Position numbers and translations under genes: made by a program. Shown here piece after piece: positions 14,561 through 23,734 of a stretch of DNA of 64,000 bases (positions are counted from its first letter, which is position 1; every line of letters starts with the position of its first letter). The DNA lies in assembly GCF_900109545.1 (NCBI RefSeq), contig NZ_FOAP01000010.1:1-64000 (forward strand). The letters run 5' to 3'. This DNA is from Stigmatella aurantiaca (GTDB lineage: Bacteria; Myxococcota; Myxococcia; Myxococcales; Myxococcaceae). Under the pieces are notes generated by a model that was not told the origin of the DNA, did not search any database, and saw only the letters and a list, made by a program, of their open reading frames with translations.

Positions 14561-16807
14561 TCATGGACGCCGGGTGACGCGCAGCAACTGGTAGCCATGG
14601 CCTCCAGGGCCGAACCCCTGGGCATTCTGGAGCTGGAGGATGAGCAGTCCCGAGGGCAGCTCGTAGTAGACATCCGCGCGCACCGTGGCCTCGGTGCTCA
14701 TGCGGCGATAGCTGAGCAGCTTCTCCCAGTCGAGCGTGTTGAAGCTGGCCCAGACATGGGCGCTCTCCTCTCCCTCCGGGTAGACGTCTCCGCCCGGCTC
14801 GCGCGCGCTGCCCACCACGTAGGCGCCAGCGCTCGCGGCGAAGGTCGAGTAGGAGGGGCCCGGCAGCAGCGCCAGCTCGACATACGTCCCATCCGGCTGC
14901 AACTGGACGATGTAGGGCCGCGGCGGCAGATAGACGTTGTCCTGCGCGTACAGCAGGCTGCCGTCCTCCATCACCGTCGCGTCCACGACACGCCCCAGCG
15001 CTCCCGGGGCGATGCTCTTCCACGTGAGGCCCCCATCCGTCGAGCGGAACGTGCCCGACTGGCGCAGGGTGTCTCCAAAGAAGGCCCACAGGGCGTGGCG
15101 CACCGGATCCACCGCCATCCCATGCCCGTGGCGGTGCCCGGAGAAGGTGTGGCGCACCTGCCACGTCTGGCCCCGGTCCGTGCTCGCGTACAGCCGGATG
15201 GGCGTGTCCGCTGTCGTGAAGGCCTGGTACTCGAGCACGTACAGCGTGCCGTCGAGCTCCGCGAAGCTGCGTGGGGTAAGCAGGCGGTAGTCGCCGATCG
15301 ACAGCACGTCGCTCCAGGTCGCGCCCCCATCCCCCGAGCGGGAGATGGCGTTGCGGCCCTGGCGGGCGGTGCTGGCCAGCAGCGTCCCATCGGACATCGC
15401 GGCCATGAAGCGGAACTCGGCCCCCTGCGGGTGCCGCCCCTTGAAGCTCCAGGTGCGCGCCCCATCGGTGCTCACATACAGGCGGCTCGGGGAGTCATCC
15501 AGCCGCAGCGCATACGCGCTGCCCGAGGGTGCGAGCGTGAGGAAGCGGTGGGTGGTGTTGGTGTGCACCACCTCCAGGCCGGGCCTGCTCCCGCCCCGGG
15601 GGAAGAAGGCGACGGTGGCCACTCCGGCCGCGTTCGGGTCCGGCGTCTCCGCGCTCAGGCAGGGCACGCGGGTCACCGAGGTGGGCAGGTGCTCCGGGGC
15701 CGCCAGGTAGCCCCGGAAGCGCGTCGAGCCCTCCAACACGAGGGGCGGGCTGATACTGCCGCCCGAGAGCACCTGCGCCGACAGCGTGTGGTGCGTATTC
15801 AGGGTCACGGCGGGATTGGTGAAGATGACGAGCTCCTCGCCCACCAGCGTGGTGGCGGGCTGGAGGGTCCAGTTCCCGGAGCTCACCAGGGGAGTGGGAG
15901 GACCGAACCCCGTGCCGTTGAAGGCCCGGTAGAAGAGCTGCTCCGCCGAGGACTTGTAGACCAGGTGCATGCGGCCCGGGCCCGGGGACACCGCGCTGAG
16001 GGAGAACCCATGGTAGATGCCCTCGGCGAAGGCCTGCTGTTGCGGCTCCCAGGCGCCCAGTGGCGCGCTGTCCTTGCGCACCCGGAACCAGGCGGGGCCT
16101 GTTCCCTGTTGCCCATAGAAGAACAGGAGCCGATCCCCCAGGTGCAGGAGCCGGCCGCCACCGCGCCGGGGCAGGTTGGCCAGGGACTGCTGAGGCTGGA
16201 AGGTGCTTCCCCCATCCGTGCTGACGGCCAGCACCGCGGTGTTGGAGCCATCCGGCTCGAGGCGGAAGGCATGAACCCAAAGCCGGCCCTGGGAGTCGCG
16301 GGCCAGCTCCGCGCGGCTGTAGCCGGTGGTGGAGTCCGGCGAGTCGAAGACACGCACGGCGGCCGTGGGCGTCCAGCTCTGGGTGGCCGCCTGGTAGCGC
16401 CACCACTGGAAGTACACGTCGTGCCGGGGGGAGCCAGTGAAGGTGGAGCCTTCGTAGGAGTACACCAGGGCCACATCCGAGCCCACGGAGAGCAGGTCCG
16501 CCGTGTCGTGATGGGTCCAGTCATTCTGAAGCGGGCCGACAACGCTCCACGTCTGGCCCTCGTCATTGCTGCGCCACAGGCCGAGCCCCTTGCCCTGCTG
16601 CCCTCGCTGCTGGAGCGCCACCAGCCAGGCAACGCCCCCTCCTGGAGGAGCCATTCGCACCACGTGCCGTTGAGCCGGGACCGTCAACCCCAGGCTGTCT
16701 CCAATGGGCGCCACCGGCTGCGAGGCGAAGACACGGGCCGTGAAGAGCAGGAACCCCAGAAGCAGGACTCCCCCAAGGGGAGCGCGTGGAAGCAGAGCCA
16801 ATCGCAT
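14561..16807 (-). CDS. Exported six-Asp-box (BNR) sialidase-like beta-propeller protein
   Basis: This 748-residue protein has an N-terminal signal peptide (about 1-28, ending V-F-A-S). At least six Asp-box repeats follow: S-N-D-E-G-Q-T-W, S-T-D-G-G-S-T-F, S-T-D-G-A-R-T-W, S-G-D-G-G-A-T-W, S-T-D-R-G-Q-T-W and S-T-D-G-G-L-T-W. These fold into the blades of a beta-propeller as in sialidases. I cannot identify the Arg triad with certainty, so enzymatic sialidase activity is open; many such proteins are secreted carbohydrate-binding propellers. It is convergent with the CBS gene, their stops separated by three bases. Confidence 0.85.
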   Translation of the reverse strand: MRLALLPRAPLGGVLLLGFLLFTARVFASQPVAPIGDSLGLTVPAQRHVVRMAPPGGGVAWLVALQQRGQQGKGLGLWRSNDEGQTWSVVGPLQNDWTHHDTADLLSVGSDVALVYSYEGSTFTGSPRHDVYFQWWRYQAATQSWTPTAAVRVFDSPDSTTGYSRAELARDSQGRLWVHAFRLEPDGSNTAVLAVSTDGGSTFQPQQSLANLPRRGGGRLLHLGDRLLFFYGQQGTGPAWFRVRKDSAPLGAWEPQQQAFAEGIYHGFSLSAVSPGPGRMHLVYKSSAEQLFYRAFNGTGFGPPTPLVSSGNWTLQPATTLVGEELVIFTNPAVTLNTHHTLSAQVLSGGSISPPLVLEGSTRFRGYLAAPEHLPTSVTRVPCLSAETPDPNAAGVATVAFFPRGGSRPGLEVVHTNTTHRFLTLAPSGSAYALRLDDSPSRLYVSTDGARTWSFKGRHPQGAEFRFMAAMSDGTLLASTARQGRNAISRSGDGGATWSDVLSIGDYRLLTPRSFAELDGTLYVLEYQAFTTADTPIRLYASTDRGQTWQVRHTFSGHRHGHGMAVDPVRHALWAFFGDTLRQSGTFRSTDGGLTWKSIAPGALGRVVDATVMEDGSLLYAQDNVYLPPRPYIVQLQPDGTYVELALLPGPSYSTFAASAGAYVVGSAREPGGDVYPEGEESAHVWASFNTLDWEKLLSYRRMSTEATVRADVYYELPSGLLILQLQNAQGFGPGGHGYQLLRVTRRP

Positions 16808-16996
16808 GCTGGGACCCTTTTCTGGGAGTGAAAACGGGCAGTGGAAAGGGATTGGTCACTCTGCAGCTGTAAGGCCATTGGACGAATGCACAATGGCAGG
16901 AGGTGTCCAACAGAGGGGACGACAGCTCGCATGCCAGGGAAGCGCATGGGCGCCACAGGAACGAGGTTCGAGGAGGTCTAGTCAGACCCGTTGCCG

Positions 16997-17383
16997 TCAG
17001 GGGTTGAGCTGAAGCTCGACCATTCCGGGCTTGGGCGTGCAGTGGCAGCCGTCACAGGTCCACTCCACCTCGGAGGAGGAGGACACCTTGGGTCCGGCGA
17101 TGGCGCTCAGGTGGGTTCTGCCCGGGGCGAGTGACTCATTCACCGCGCGGCTGATGCCCGTCTCGTCCGTGACGCCGGTGATGCTCTGCTCCGTCTCCAG
17201 GCTCGTCGCGGTCACCGTGGCGCCCTTGACGGGGACGCCCTCGGCCGTCACCACCTTGACGCTCAAGACGACCAGTTCGTTCTCGCAGGTGTCCTCTTCG
17301 CCCTGGTCCACGACCGGCCTGTTGTCACAGGCGGTCATGCACAGGAGGCTCAGACACACCGGAAGGGCCCTCGACCAAACCAT
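16997..17383 (-). CDS. Small lipoprotein with carboxypeptidase-regulatory-like (Ig) fold
   Basis: This 128-residue protein starts with a lipoprotein signal ending C-M-T-A-C19. A beta-rich region follows (V-V-L-S-V-K-V-V-T-A-E-G-V-P-V-K-G-A-T-V) that matches the start of carboxypeptidase-regulatory/Big-type domains. A C-terminal pair of close cysteines (C-D-G-C-x-C) could form a disulfide or bind metal. ATG 17383 was chosen because it begins the hydrophobic signal; the longer frame adds 86 unlikely residues. Function unknown. It lies downstream of the deacetylase gene on the same strand with an 86-base gap. Confidence 0.75.
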   Translation of the reverse strand: MVWSRALPVCLSLLCMTACDNRPVVDQGEEDTCENELVVLSVKVVTAEGVPVKGATVTATSLETEQSITGVTDETGISRAVNESLAPGRTHLSAIAGPKVSSSSEVEWTCDGCHCTPKPGMVELQLNP

Positions 17384-17469
17384 GGGGACCAATGTGGGAT
17401 CGGATCCTCCTGGCGGCAATCCGGGGTGTTCAGAAGTCACCGGAAGGGGTCTCCACCAGAGGGTGCGGC

Positions 17470-18252
17470 TCAGAGCCGGTCCCGCCACTCGGACTCGAAG
17501 TTGCTTCTCGCGAGGAAGACCTCTGCATGGCCGGCCTGGCCGTAATCGGCGGCTTCCTGCTGGTGGAAGGTCTCCAGCGTGGAGGCTACCTCCGCCTCTC
17601 CGCCGAACTGAAACGGAATCTGGCTCCGGTAGCAGACGCACCCGGACACCTTGCGGGACATCTCCTCCGTCACGTTCAGGGCCAGGGGCCGCAGGCCGTC
17701 GGGCAGCGAGTAGTCAGGCTTCGCCTGGGGCTGCCGCACGGCGTAGGGGGTATCCCGGTACCAGAGGATCTGCGACACCTGGATGTTCAGCGAGGGCAGC
17801 GTGCGGACAAGCTGCACGTGGTCCACGTGGCTGCCCAGGGCCTGGGGCGCGAACACCAGGTCCGGGCGCACGTCCTCCATCAGCAGGGAGAGCCGGTCCT
17901 CCAGCGTGGGGATGATGTCATCGTCCGTCCGGGGCGGGGCGAAGAGGGCCCCGGGGCTGTGGTAGCCCCGGTGGGGGGCCTCCGGCAGATCGATCCACAC
18001 CAGCTCATCCACGCCCATCCACGCCGCGAAGGAGCGGTCCTCCGCGCGGCGCAGCGCCATGTAGTCCACGTCCGGGCTCAGCCCCTTGCTCGTCTGGCAC
18101 GCCAGGGCGAAGCCGGTGGGGCGGGGCACCGAGCGGGTGAAGACGGTGGCCAGGATGATCTTCCACCGCCGCGCCTTCAGCCGGGCCAGTGTCCCACCGC
18201 ACGAGAAGGCGACGTCATCCAGGTGGGGAGAGAGGAAGAGGGCGGTGCTCAT
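17470..18252 (-). CDS. PIG-L family LmbE-like N-deacetylase
   Basis: This 260-residue zinc-dependent deacetylase carries the first metal/base motif as S-P-H-L-D-D-V-A-F-S (P-H-x-D-D) at residue 8. The second zinc box is G-S-H-V-D-H near residue 156. Family members remove acetyl from GlcNAc-inositol or GlcNAc-malate (MshB, BshB) or from lipid-linked GlcNAc. The gene overlaps the upstream GT4 gene by ATGA and is the last gene of the inositol operon, so it probably acts on the glycoside that the GT makes. The start at 18252 follows from that overlap; the longer open frame is the glycosyltransferase read out of phase. Confidence 0.9.
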   Translation of the reverse strand: MSTALFLSPHLDDVAFSCGGTLARLKARRWKIILATVFTRSVPRPTGFALACQTSKGLSPDVDYMALRRAEDRSFAAWMGVDELVWIDLPEAPHRGYHSPGALFAPPRTDDDIIPTLEDRLSLLMEDVRPDLVFAPQALGSHVDHVQLVRTLPSLNIQVSQILWYRDTPYAVRQPQAKPDYSLPDGLRPLALNVTEEMSRKVSGCVCYRSQIPFQFGGEAEVASTLETFHQQEAADYGQAGHAEVFLARSNFESEWRDRL

Positions 18253-19535
18253 AAGAGGTGGGGGGCGCTCCGGAAGCGGCAGGAGGGATCCGCGTTCACC
18301 GCGGTGGTGGCGGGGTCGTACACGTTCGTCCAGCGCGTGTCCGGCCGGGTGCCCCGCAGGTCTTTGTAGACCTGTTGAATCTGCCGGCCCACCGCCTGCC
18401 ACGAGTACAGCTCCCGCACCTCGTCCAGCGCGGTGCGCGCCAGACGGCGCCGCAGCGCCGCGTCATCCAGCATGCGGGCGATGGCATCGGCCAGTGCGTC
18501 CGCGTCCCGGGGCGGCACGAGCAGGCCGTTGCGCCCATCCTCCAGGCAGTCCAGCACCCCCACGGCCTGGGTGGAGACGATGGGCAGCCCGGCCGCCATG
18601 GCCTCGAGGATGGTGTTGGAGAAGCCCTCCGCGTACGTGGGCGAGACGAAGATGTCGCCGCGCCGGTACAGCTGGGGGGCGTCCGCATACGGGGTGTACC
18701 CGGTGAACTCCACGCTGCCCTGCAAGCCCTCGCGGGCCACCCGGGCCTTCACCGCGTCCACGTCCGGGCCGATGCCGGAGACCCGGAGCTTCAGCGTCCG
18801 GCCATCGCGCACCACCAGCCGCTTCACCGCATCCAGCAGCTCCATCACGCCTTTCCGCGCGTCCACGCGGCCGTGGTAGAGCAGCACGGGCGGCTGCCGC
18901 AGCGCCCCGAGCGCCTGCTCGTCCCGGGGGGAGAAGCGGCGGGTGTCCGTGGCGCCCGGGACGATGGTGAAGCGCTCCAGCGGGGTGCCGTGGTGGCCCT
19001 TCACCTCCTCGGCGAAGGTGCGGCTGCCGATCAACAGCGAGCCGGAGTGGCCCAGCACCGCCAGCATGGCCTGCTTGTGGGTTCCGCAGCAGGTTCCCAC
19101 CCAGTGCCCATCGCCGCCCTGGATGGACACGACGTTGGGCAGGCCCAGCCGCCGGCTTGCCTCCAGCGCCGCCAGGCCGCACGGGTAGCCGTACTGGGCG
19201 TGGATGACGTCGAAAGGGCGCTCGCGGTGCTCCTTCTCCACCGTGGCGACGATGTCCTCGACATCCTGCTCGAAGCTCGCCGGCAGGCCGTCGTTGATGC
19301 GCTGCTCGCCCTGGGACTCGCGGCCCACCACGCGGGCGCCGGGGATGCCCGGGGGCGGCCCGCCGCCGTAGACGGAGGCCCCAGCCGCGTCATTGCGGTA
19401 CTGGCTGACCATCGTCACGTCGTGGCCGCACGCTACCAGCTCCTGCACCAGGTTGAGCGCATAGACGCTCATGCCGGAGATGGCCGGGAAGAAGCGGCGG
19501 GAGATGAAGCAGACGCGCAGGGCGTTGGGGCTCAT
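18249..19535 (-). CDS. GT4 family glycosyltransferase (MshA-like position)
   Basis: This 428-residue GT-B fold retaining glycosyltransferase starts C-F-I-S-R-R-F-F-P-x-x-S-G-M-S-V-Y with a Gly-rich acceptor loop. Mid-protein it has L-L-Y-H-G-R-V-D-x-R-K-G, and the nucleotide-sugar site is P-T-Y-A-E-G-F-S-N-T-I-L-E-A-M-A (the E-x7-E motif of GT4). MshA and BshA belong here. Paired with inositol-phosphate synthase and a PIG-L deacetylase in one operon, a role in making an amino-sugar-inositol glycoside is plausible. It overlaps genes on both sides by ATGA. Donor and acceptor are inferred, not read. Confidence 0.9.
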   Translation of the reverse strand: MSPNALRVCFISRRFFPAISGMSVYALNLVQELVACGHDVTMVSQYRNDAAGASVYGGGPPPGIPGARVVGRESQGEQRINDGLPASFEQDVEDIVATVEKEHRERPFDVIHAQYGYPCGLAALEASRRLGLPNVVSIQGGDGHWVGTCCGTHKQAMLAVLGHSGSLLIGSRTFAEEVKGHHGTPLERFTIVPGATDTRRFSPRDEQALGALRQPPVLLYHGRVDARKGVMELLDAVKRLVVRDGRTLKLRVSGIGPDVDAVKARVAREGLQGSVEFTGYTPYADAPQLYRRGDIFVSPTYAEGFSNTILEAMAAGLPIVSTQAVGVLDCLEDGRNGLLVPPRDADALADAIARMLDDAALRRRLARTALDEVRELYSWQAVGRQIQQVYKDLRGTRPDTRWTNVYDPATTAVNADPSCRFRSAPHLL

Positions 19536-20401
19536 GCCGCCACCCCCGCGTCCGCGGGCAGCCGGGCCCGGAGCCACTCGATGGCCCCGGGCACCATGGT
19601 GTGCGCGCGGTGCGCGTCCCGGGATAACTCCACGCAGACGAGCTTGTCGTAGCGCGCCTGGATGAGCTCGCGGAGCACCGGGACGACGTCCAGGTCTCCC
19701 TCGCCGAAGGGCAGGTGCTCGTGCACGCCCCGCTTCATGTCCTCCAGGGCCACGGTGCCGAGCACCGGGGCGAACTCGCGCACGGCGTCCGCGGGCACGC
19801 GCTCCTGCGTCACCAGCAGGTGCCCCACGTCCAGGGCGAGCTTGAAGGGGGCCGCGCCCAGGAGCTTCACCTCCTCCTGGAGCTGGCGCCACGCATCCAC
19901 CGTCTCCACCAGCATGCCGGGCTCGGGCTCCATGGCGAGCACCACGCCCCGGGAGGCGGCGTGGTCCGACAGGTGGGCCACGCCATCCACCAGCCAGCGC
20001 CAGGTGTCCTTCAGCTCCACCTCGCCGCGCCGGGGCACGCCCGCCCAGAAGGAGACCGCCTCGCCCCGGCAGGTGGCGCAGACGTCCACCGCCCGGCGCA
20101 GGAAGTCGAGCCGCCGCGCGCGGCCCTCCGCCTCGGGGCTGATGAGGGTGGGCTCGTGCTTGGCCCGGGGATTGAGCAGGAAGCGCGCGCCGGTCTCCAC
20201 CACCAGCCCGAGCCCGAGCTGCTCCAGCAGCCCCGCCAGCATCTCGGCGCGGCAGATGAGGTTGGGGGCGAAGGGATCGAAGTGGTGGTGGTCCAGCGTG
20301 AGGGCCACGCCGTCGTAGCCGCTGTCGGCGATGAGCCGCAGCGCGTCTCCGAGACGGTGGTTGGCCACCCCGTTGGTGTTGTACGCGAAGCGCAGGGTCA
20401 C
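19532..20401 (-). CDS. TIM-barrel sugar (phosphate) isomerase/epimerase family protein
   Basis: This 289-residue AP-endonuclease-2-type barrel has A-Y-N-T-N-G at the first strand, G-Y-D-G-V-A-L-T-L-D-H-H-H, then V-V-E-T-G-A, A-M-E-P-E-P-G (metal Glu) and L-A-L-D-V-G-H (metal Asp/His). V-A-L-E-D-M-K-R-G and V-C-V-E-L-S-R-D follow. The pattern matches xylose-isomerase-like barrels including inosose isomerases (IolI/IolE). The start is the GTG at 20401, forming a GTGA overlap with the YcaO stop. Beside inositol-phosphate synthase and a dehydrogenase, an inosose or ketosugar substrate is a fair guess. Confidence 0.85.
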   Translation of the reverse strand: MTLRFAYNTNGVANHRLGDALRLIADSGYDGVALTLDHHHFDPFAPNLICRAEMLAGLLEQLGLGLVVETGARFLLNPRAKHEPTLISPEAEGRARRLDFLRRAVDVCATCRGEAVSFWAGVPRRGEVELKDTWRWLVDGVAHLSDHAASRGVVLAMEPEPGMLVETVDAWRQLQEEVKLLGAAPFKLALDVGHLLVTQERVPADAVREFAPVLGTVALEDMKRGVHEHLPFGEGDLDVVPVLRELIQARYDKLVCVELSRDAHRAHTMVPGAIEWLRARLPADAGVAA

Positions 20402-21885
20402 GACAGGCCTCCTCCAAAACGGCGGGTACGCAGCACGGTCTGCACGCTGTGGCGGCCCGGCTCCCGGTAGAGCGAGTAGAGCGAGCCCAGCCGTTGCTCG
20501 GCGAGCCGGACGTTGAACCAGGCGGGGCCGCCCAGCCGCTCCTCCGCGGCCGCCGTCAGCCGCACGCGCTGGGCGCCCTCGGGGGGCGTGCCCAGGCCCA
20601 CCAGCGGATCCTGGCGCGCCAGCAGGCGGGCCACGTTCCGCTCGCCGATGCGCGAGTAGGTCATCGTCTCCACCTCGAGCCCGGGGACGAGCGCCTTCAC
20701 CACGTGGATGGAGTGGTCCGCGGGCGACAGGTCGATGAGGAGCACGTCGAAGCCGCCCTGGTGCAACCCCTCCACCACCTGAGCGCAGCGCTTCGGGGGC
20801 GCCTCGGCGGCCGCGGCTTCGGGCAGATCCGTGAAGCGTACCGTGCGGCGGTGCTGCACCGTTGGCGCGATCAGCGCGCGCAACACGCCCACGGGCATGC
20901 TGGCCCACTCGACCATGCCCTGGAGGGCCCGGGGCTCTTCCTGGCGGAGGTTCACCTGCGGCAGGAAGCTTTCCAGGTAGCCGGGGGGCGCCACCCGGGC
21001 CACCGCCTCCAGCGGGCCGTGCATGAAGGCCTTGCGGGCCCGAGAGCCGGCATACTCCAGCAGCGCCTTGCGCAGGGCGCGGTGGCGGTCCGGATCGGCC
21101 GCCTCGCCACAGGCGGTCACCATCAGCGGCTGCTCACCGGGCGAGGGGTCCTGGGCCACCACGTACAGGTTGACGAGGCCGAAGTCCGTGCTGGCCAGCT
21201 TGGGGATGATCTCGATGCCCGCGCGGCGGTAGCGCTCCAGCAGCTCCTGGATGTCCGGGGGTAGCGGGGCGCCCTCCAGGTCCAGCACGACGCCCTGATC
21301 CATGGCCCGGAACTGCAGCCCGTTGCCGTCGCGCTGCTGCAGCTCCAGCAGGGCGTGGGCCAGGGCCTGCGGCTGGCTCAGGCCCGCCCCCTGGCCATTG
21401 GTGATGGGCAGGATGAGCGGGGCGCGTCCGCGCAGCTGGCCCGGATGGGTGGCCACGAACTCCTCGGGCACCCGGACGGGCTCCCCGGTGGAAAGCCGGG
21501 TCATCTCCAGCCAGGTCAGCGGCATGTCCGGGTGGTAGGGACTTCCCGCGGGCAGCCCCAGCGTCAGGGGATCCGCCACCCCCTGGACACCCCGCTGGCG
21601 CACCATCTCCGCATAGCTGCCGTGGAAGCGCGGCAGCTCCGCCAGGGTCTTCTCGGCGAAGACCTCCTCGGCCAGCTCCCCGATGGCGCTGACGCGAGCC
21701 TCCTCCTCCGTGGCGCCGTAGCCATGGGAGGTGATCCACGGCCCGTTCTCCATGCGCAGGCTGGAGGCGACCACGGGCACGCCCATCCGGTCGATGCCAT
21801 CGTCCCGGAACAGCAGCAGGTCTCCGGCGGGCAGGGCGCGCGTGTAGGCTTCCAGCGCCTCGGCGAGGCTGGGCAGATCCTTCAT
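20398..21885 (-). CDS. YcaO-domain protein
   Basis: This 495-residue YcaO-family protein shows the ATP-binding hallmarks: a first A-T-E-E-E-A-R-V-S-A-I-G-E-L box and a second N-G-Q-G-A-G-L-S-Q-P-Q-A-L-A-H-A-L-L-E-L-x-Q-R-D box. A late V-K-A-L-V-P-G-L-E segment is followed by R-I-G-E-R-N. YcaO enzymes use ATP to activate a carbonyl, most often a peptide backbone amide, forming azolines, thioamides or amidines. No short precursor peptide gene was recognised nearby, and the neighbours are sugar enzymes, so a non-peptide substrate is possible. It overlaps both neighbours by 4 bases. The Pro-rich C-terminus of azoline-forming YcaOs is missing. Confidence 0.87.
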   Translation of the reverse strand: MKDLPSLAEALEAYTRALPAGDLLLFRDDGIDRMGVPVVASSLRMENGPWITSHGYGATEEEARVSAIGELAEEVFAEKTLAELPRFHGSYAEMVRQRGVQGVADPLTLGLPAGSPYHPDMPLTWLEMTRLSTGEPVRVPEEFVATHPGQLRGRAPLILPITNGQGAGLSQPQALAHALLELQQRDGNGLQFRAMDQGVVLDLEGAPLPPDIQELLERYRRAGIEIIPKLASTDFGLVNLYVVAQDPSPGEQPLMVTACGEAADPDRHRALRKALLEYAGSRARKAFMHGPLEAVARVAPPGYLESFLPQVNLRQEEPRALQGMVEWASMPVGVLRALIAPTVQHRRTVRFTDLPEAAAAEAPPKRCAQVVEGLHQGGFDVLLIDLSPADHSIHVVKALVPGLEVETMTYSRIGERNVARLLARQDPLVGLGTPPEGAQRVRLTAAAEERLGGPAWFNVRLAEQRLGSLYSLYREPGRHSVQTVLRTRRFGGGLS

Positions 21886-22715
21886 GACAGCTCCCTCATG
21901 GGAATGGGTTGCGTGTGCGGCCTGCCCGCCAGCAGCCGGTCGAACAGGGCCAGCGCGTGCGCGCGGGTGACGCCCCGGGCGAACTCGAACGGCGTGAAGA
22001 CGTTCTCGAACGGCAGCTGCTCGAACACCGCGCGGTAGTGGCGCAGCTCCCCGTGGCTCATGGGGATGGCGTAGTGGAAGCCCTTGTGACACGAGAGGCC
22101 CGTGGGCTCGCCCTGGGGGCCGAGCTCCACCTTGAGCGCATCCCCGCAGAAGAGGGAGCGGGTGGCCGCGTCGTACAGCACGCACTGGCCCTCGTAGTGT
22201 CCGCCGATGGGGTGCAGCGTGAGCCCCGGCGTCACCTCGTGCACGCCGTCCACCGGCCAGCGCACCTGGAAGGCCTTGGTGTAGGGGATGGCATCGCGGT
22301 GGAGCACCAACAGCGGGTCGAACTGCTCCTGGAGCTGCCACAGCGCGCCGAACCCATGGGGGTGCGAGGCGGACAGCACCCGGATGCCCCCGAGCGAGGC
22401 GATGTGCTCCAGCGCCCCCCGCGAGTACCAGGGGGCCCCCTCGAAGGCCACGTTGCCCTCGGGCCGCCGCAGCAGCCACCCCGTGGAGCCCAGCCCGAAG
22501 GCCGGCGTGCAGTGGAAGCCGAGGATGCCGGGCAGCGCCTCGGCCCAGGACGTGGTGAGCAGCTCGCTCACCTGGCCCGCGGAACGGAAGTTCCACCCGT
22601 TTTCGGGCAGGGCGTTGCGCACGTCCATGCACGTGGGACAGCCCGGCGGGGACTCATGCGAGAACCAGGGCTGCCACGTGCCGCAGTGGGAGCAGGCGTA
22701 GCGGATCAGGGGCAT
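21882..22715 (-). CDS. Metallo-beta-lactamase-fold protein with N-terminal zinc ribbon
   Basis: This 277-residue protein begins with a zinc ribbon, C-S-H-C-G then C-P-T-C (residues 8-29). An MBL-type core follows: S-A-S-H-P-H-G-F-G-A-L in the place of H-x-H-x-D-H, then H-P-I-G-G-H-Y-E-G-Q with a conserved His, and L-F-C-G-D-A-L with the bridging Asp. The first motif lacks the Asp-His half, so the metal site is incomplete or unusual. MBL-fold partners of YcaO genes may act as hydrolases or cargo-binding proteins. It overlaps the dehydrogenase stop by 10 bases and the YcaO start by ATGA, so it belongs to the operon. Confidence 0.78.
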   Translation of the reverse strand: MPLIRYACSHCGTWQPWFSHESPPGCPTCMDVRNALPENGWNFRSAGQVSELLTTSWAEALPGILGFHCTPAFGLGSTGWLLRRPEGNVAFEGAPWYSRGALEHIASLGGIRVLSASHPHGFGALWQLQEQFDPLLVLHRDAIPYTKAFQVRWPVDGVHEVTPGLTLHPIGGHYEGQCVLYDAATRSLFCGDALKVELGPQGEPTGLSCHKGFHYAIPMSHGELRHYRAVFEQLPFENVFTPFEFARGVTRAHALALFDRLLAGRPHTQPIPMRELS

Positions 22716-23731
22716 GGCGTCTCGGGTGGGAACGGCGGGGTGGCCTGCGCCAGCAGCCGCACCAGGCGGACATCCCGCTCGGGCGAGAACGGCTGCGGCT
22801 TGCCCTCCAGGACACAGGCCGAGAAGGCCTGGATCTGGTTGAGGAAGGGAGACCGGTCCTCGGCGGGCGAAACCGGCACGGGCATCTCCTCGCCGGTCAC
22901 CGCGTCCGTGAGCGTCAGCGTGCCCCCCGGTGTCTGCCCCATGCTCTTGGAGGCGAGGGCCCGGGCCTTCGTGCCGATCAGCTCCAGGGTCCTCCGCGGG
23001 TAGGCGTCCGGGCAGTTGTAGGCCACCTGGAGGATGCCGAGGGTGCCGCTGCGGAACTGGCCCATGAGCACTGCCCCGTCATCCACCGGGTAGTCATGGA
23101 CGCGCCGCTGCAGCAGCGCCGTAAGGGAGGTCCACTCGTCCTGGAGCAGGACCTCCAGCAAGTCCAGCCCGTGGGGGGCCAGGTCAATCATGGCCCCGCC
23201 ACCGGCCTTGCGCGGATCCACGCGCCAGTTGTCGGGCGCCCAGTCGCGCGGCAGCCAGCACGCATAGTGGATGCGCGCCTGGGTGACGGTGCCCAGCAGG
23301 CCCTCCTGCACCAGGGTGCGCAGGCGGCGGTGGAGGGCGTGGTGGCGCTGATCGAAGGCGGTGGCGTAGTGGACGCCCGCCCGCCGGCACGCCTCCACCA
23401 TGCGCGTGCCGTCCTCGGGCGTGAGGGCCATGGGCTTCTCACACAGCACGTGCTTGCCCGCGGCCGCGCAGGCCTCCGTCATGGCCGCGTGCAGGTGGTT
23501 GGGCGTGGCGATGTAGACCGCCTCCACCTCGGGGTTCGCCAGCGCCTCCGGGAGCGAGGTGTACCGGAGTGCCTCGTTGCCGGAGATGCGCAGGAGCATC
23601 TCCGCGTCCGAGTCGCACAGTGCCACCAGGCGCGCGTTGTCCGCGGCCTGGAAGGCGGGGGCGACGTAGTCGCGGGCCACCCAGCCACAGCCCACGATGG
23701 CCCAGCCGAGTCTTCGCGGGAGTGTGGACAT
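22706..23731 (-). CDS. Gfo/Idh/MocA family NAD(P)-dependent oxidoreductase
   Basis: This 341-residue protein has an N-terminal Rossmann fold with W-A-I-V-G-C-G-W-V-A at residues 10-19. The family signature C-E-K-P-M-A follows, with the catalytic Lys about residue 98. A C-terminal substrate domain carries D-L-A-P-H-G-L-D-L-L (the D-x-G-x-H-x-x-D-type box). The family includes inositol 2-dehydrogenase and scyllo-inosose reductases. It starts 3 bases after the inositol-phosphate synthase stop, so an inositol or inosose substrate is the leading guess. The end of the coding sequence overlaps the MBL start. Confidence 0.9.
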   Translation of the reverse strand: MSTLPRRLGWAIVGCGWVARDYVAPAFQAADNARLVALCDSDAEMLLRISGNEALRYTSLPEALANPEVEAVYIATPNHLHAAMTEACAAAGKHVLCEKPMALTPEDGTRMVEACRRAGVHYATAFDQRHHALHRRLRTLVQEGLLGTVTQARIHYACWLPRDWAPDNWRVDPRKAGGGAMIDLAPHGLDLLEVLLQDEWTSLTALLQRRVHDYPVDDGAVLMGQFRSGTLGILQVAYNCPDAYPRRTLELIGTKARALASKSMGQTPGGTLTLTDAVTGEEMPVPVSPAEDRSPFLNQIQAFSACVLEGKPQPFSPERDVRLVRLLAQATPPFPPETPCP

Positions 23732-23734
23732 GGG

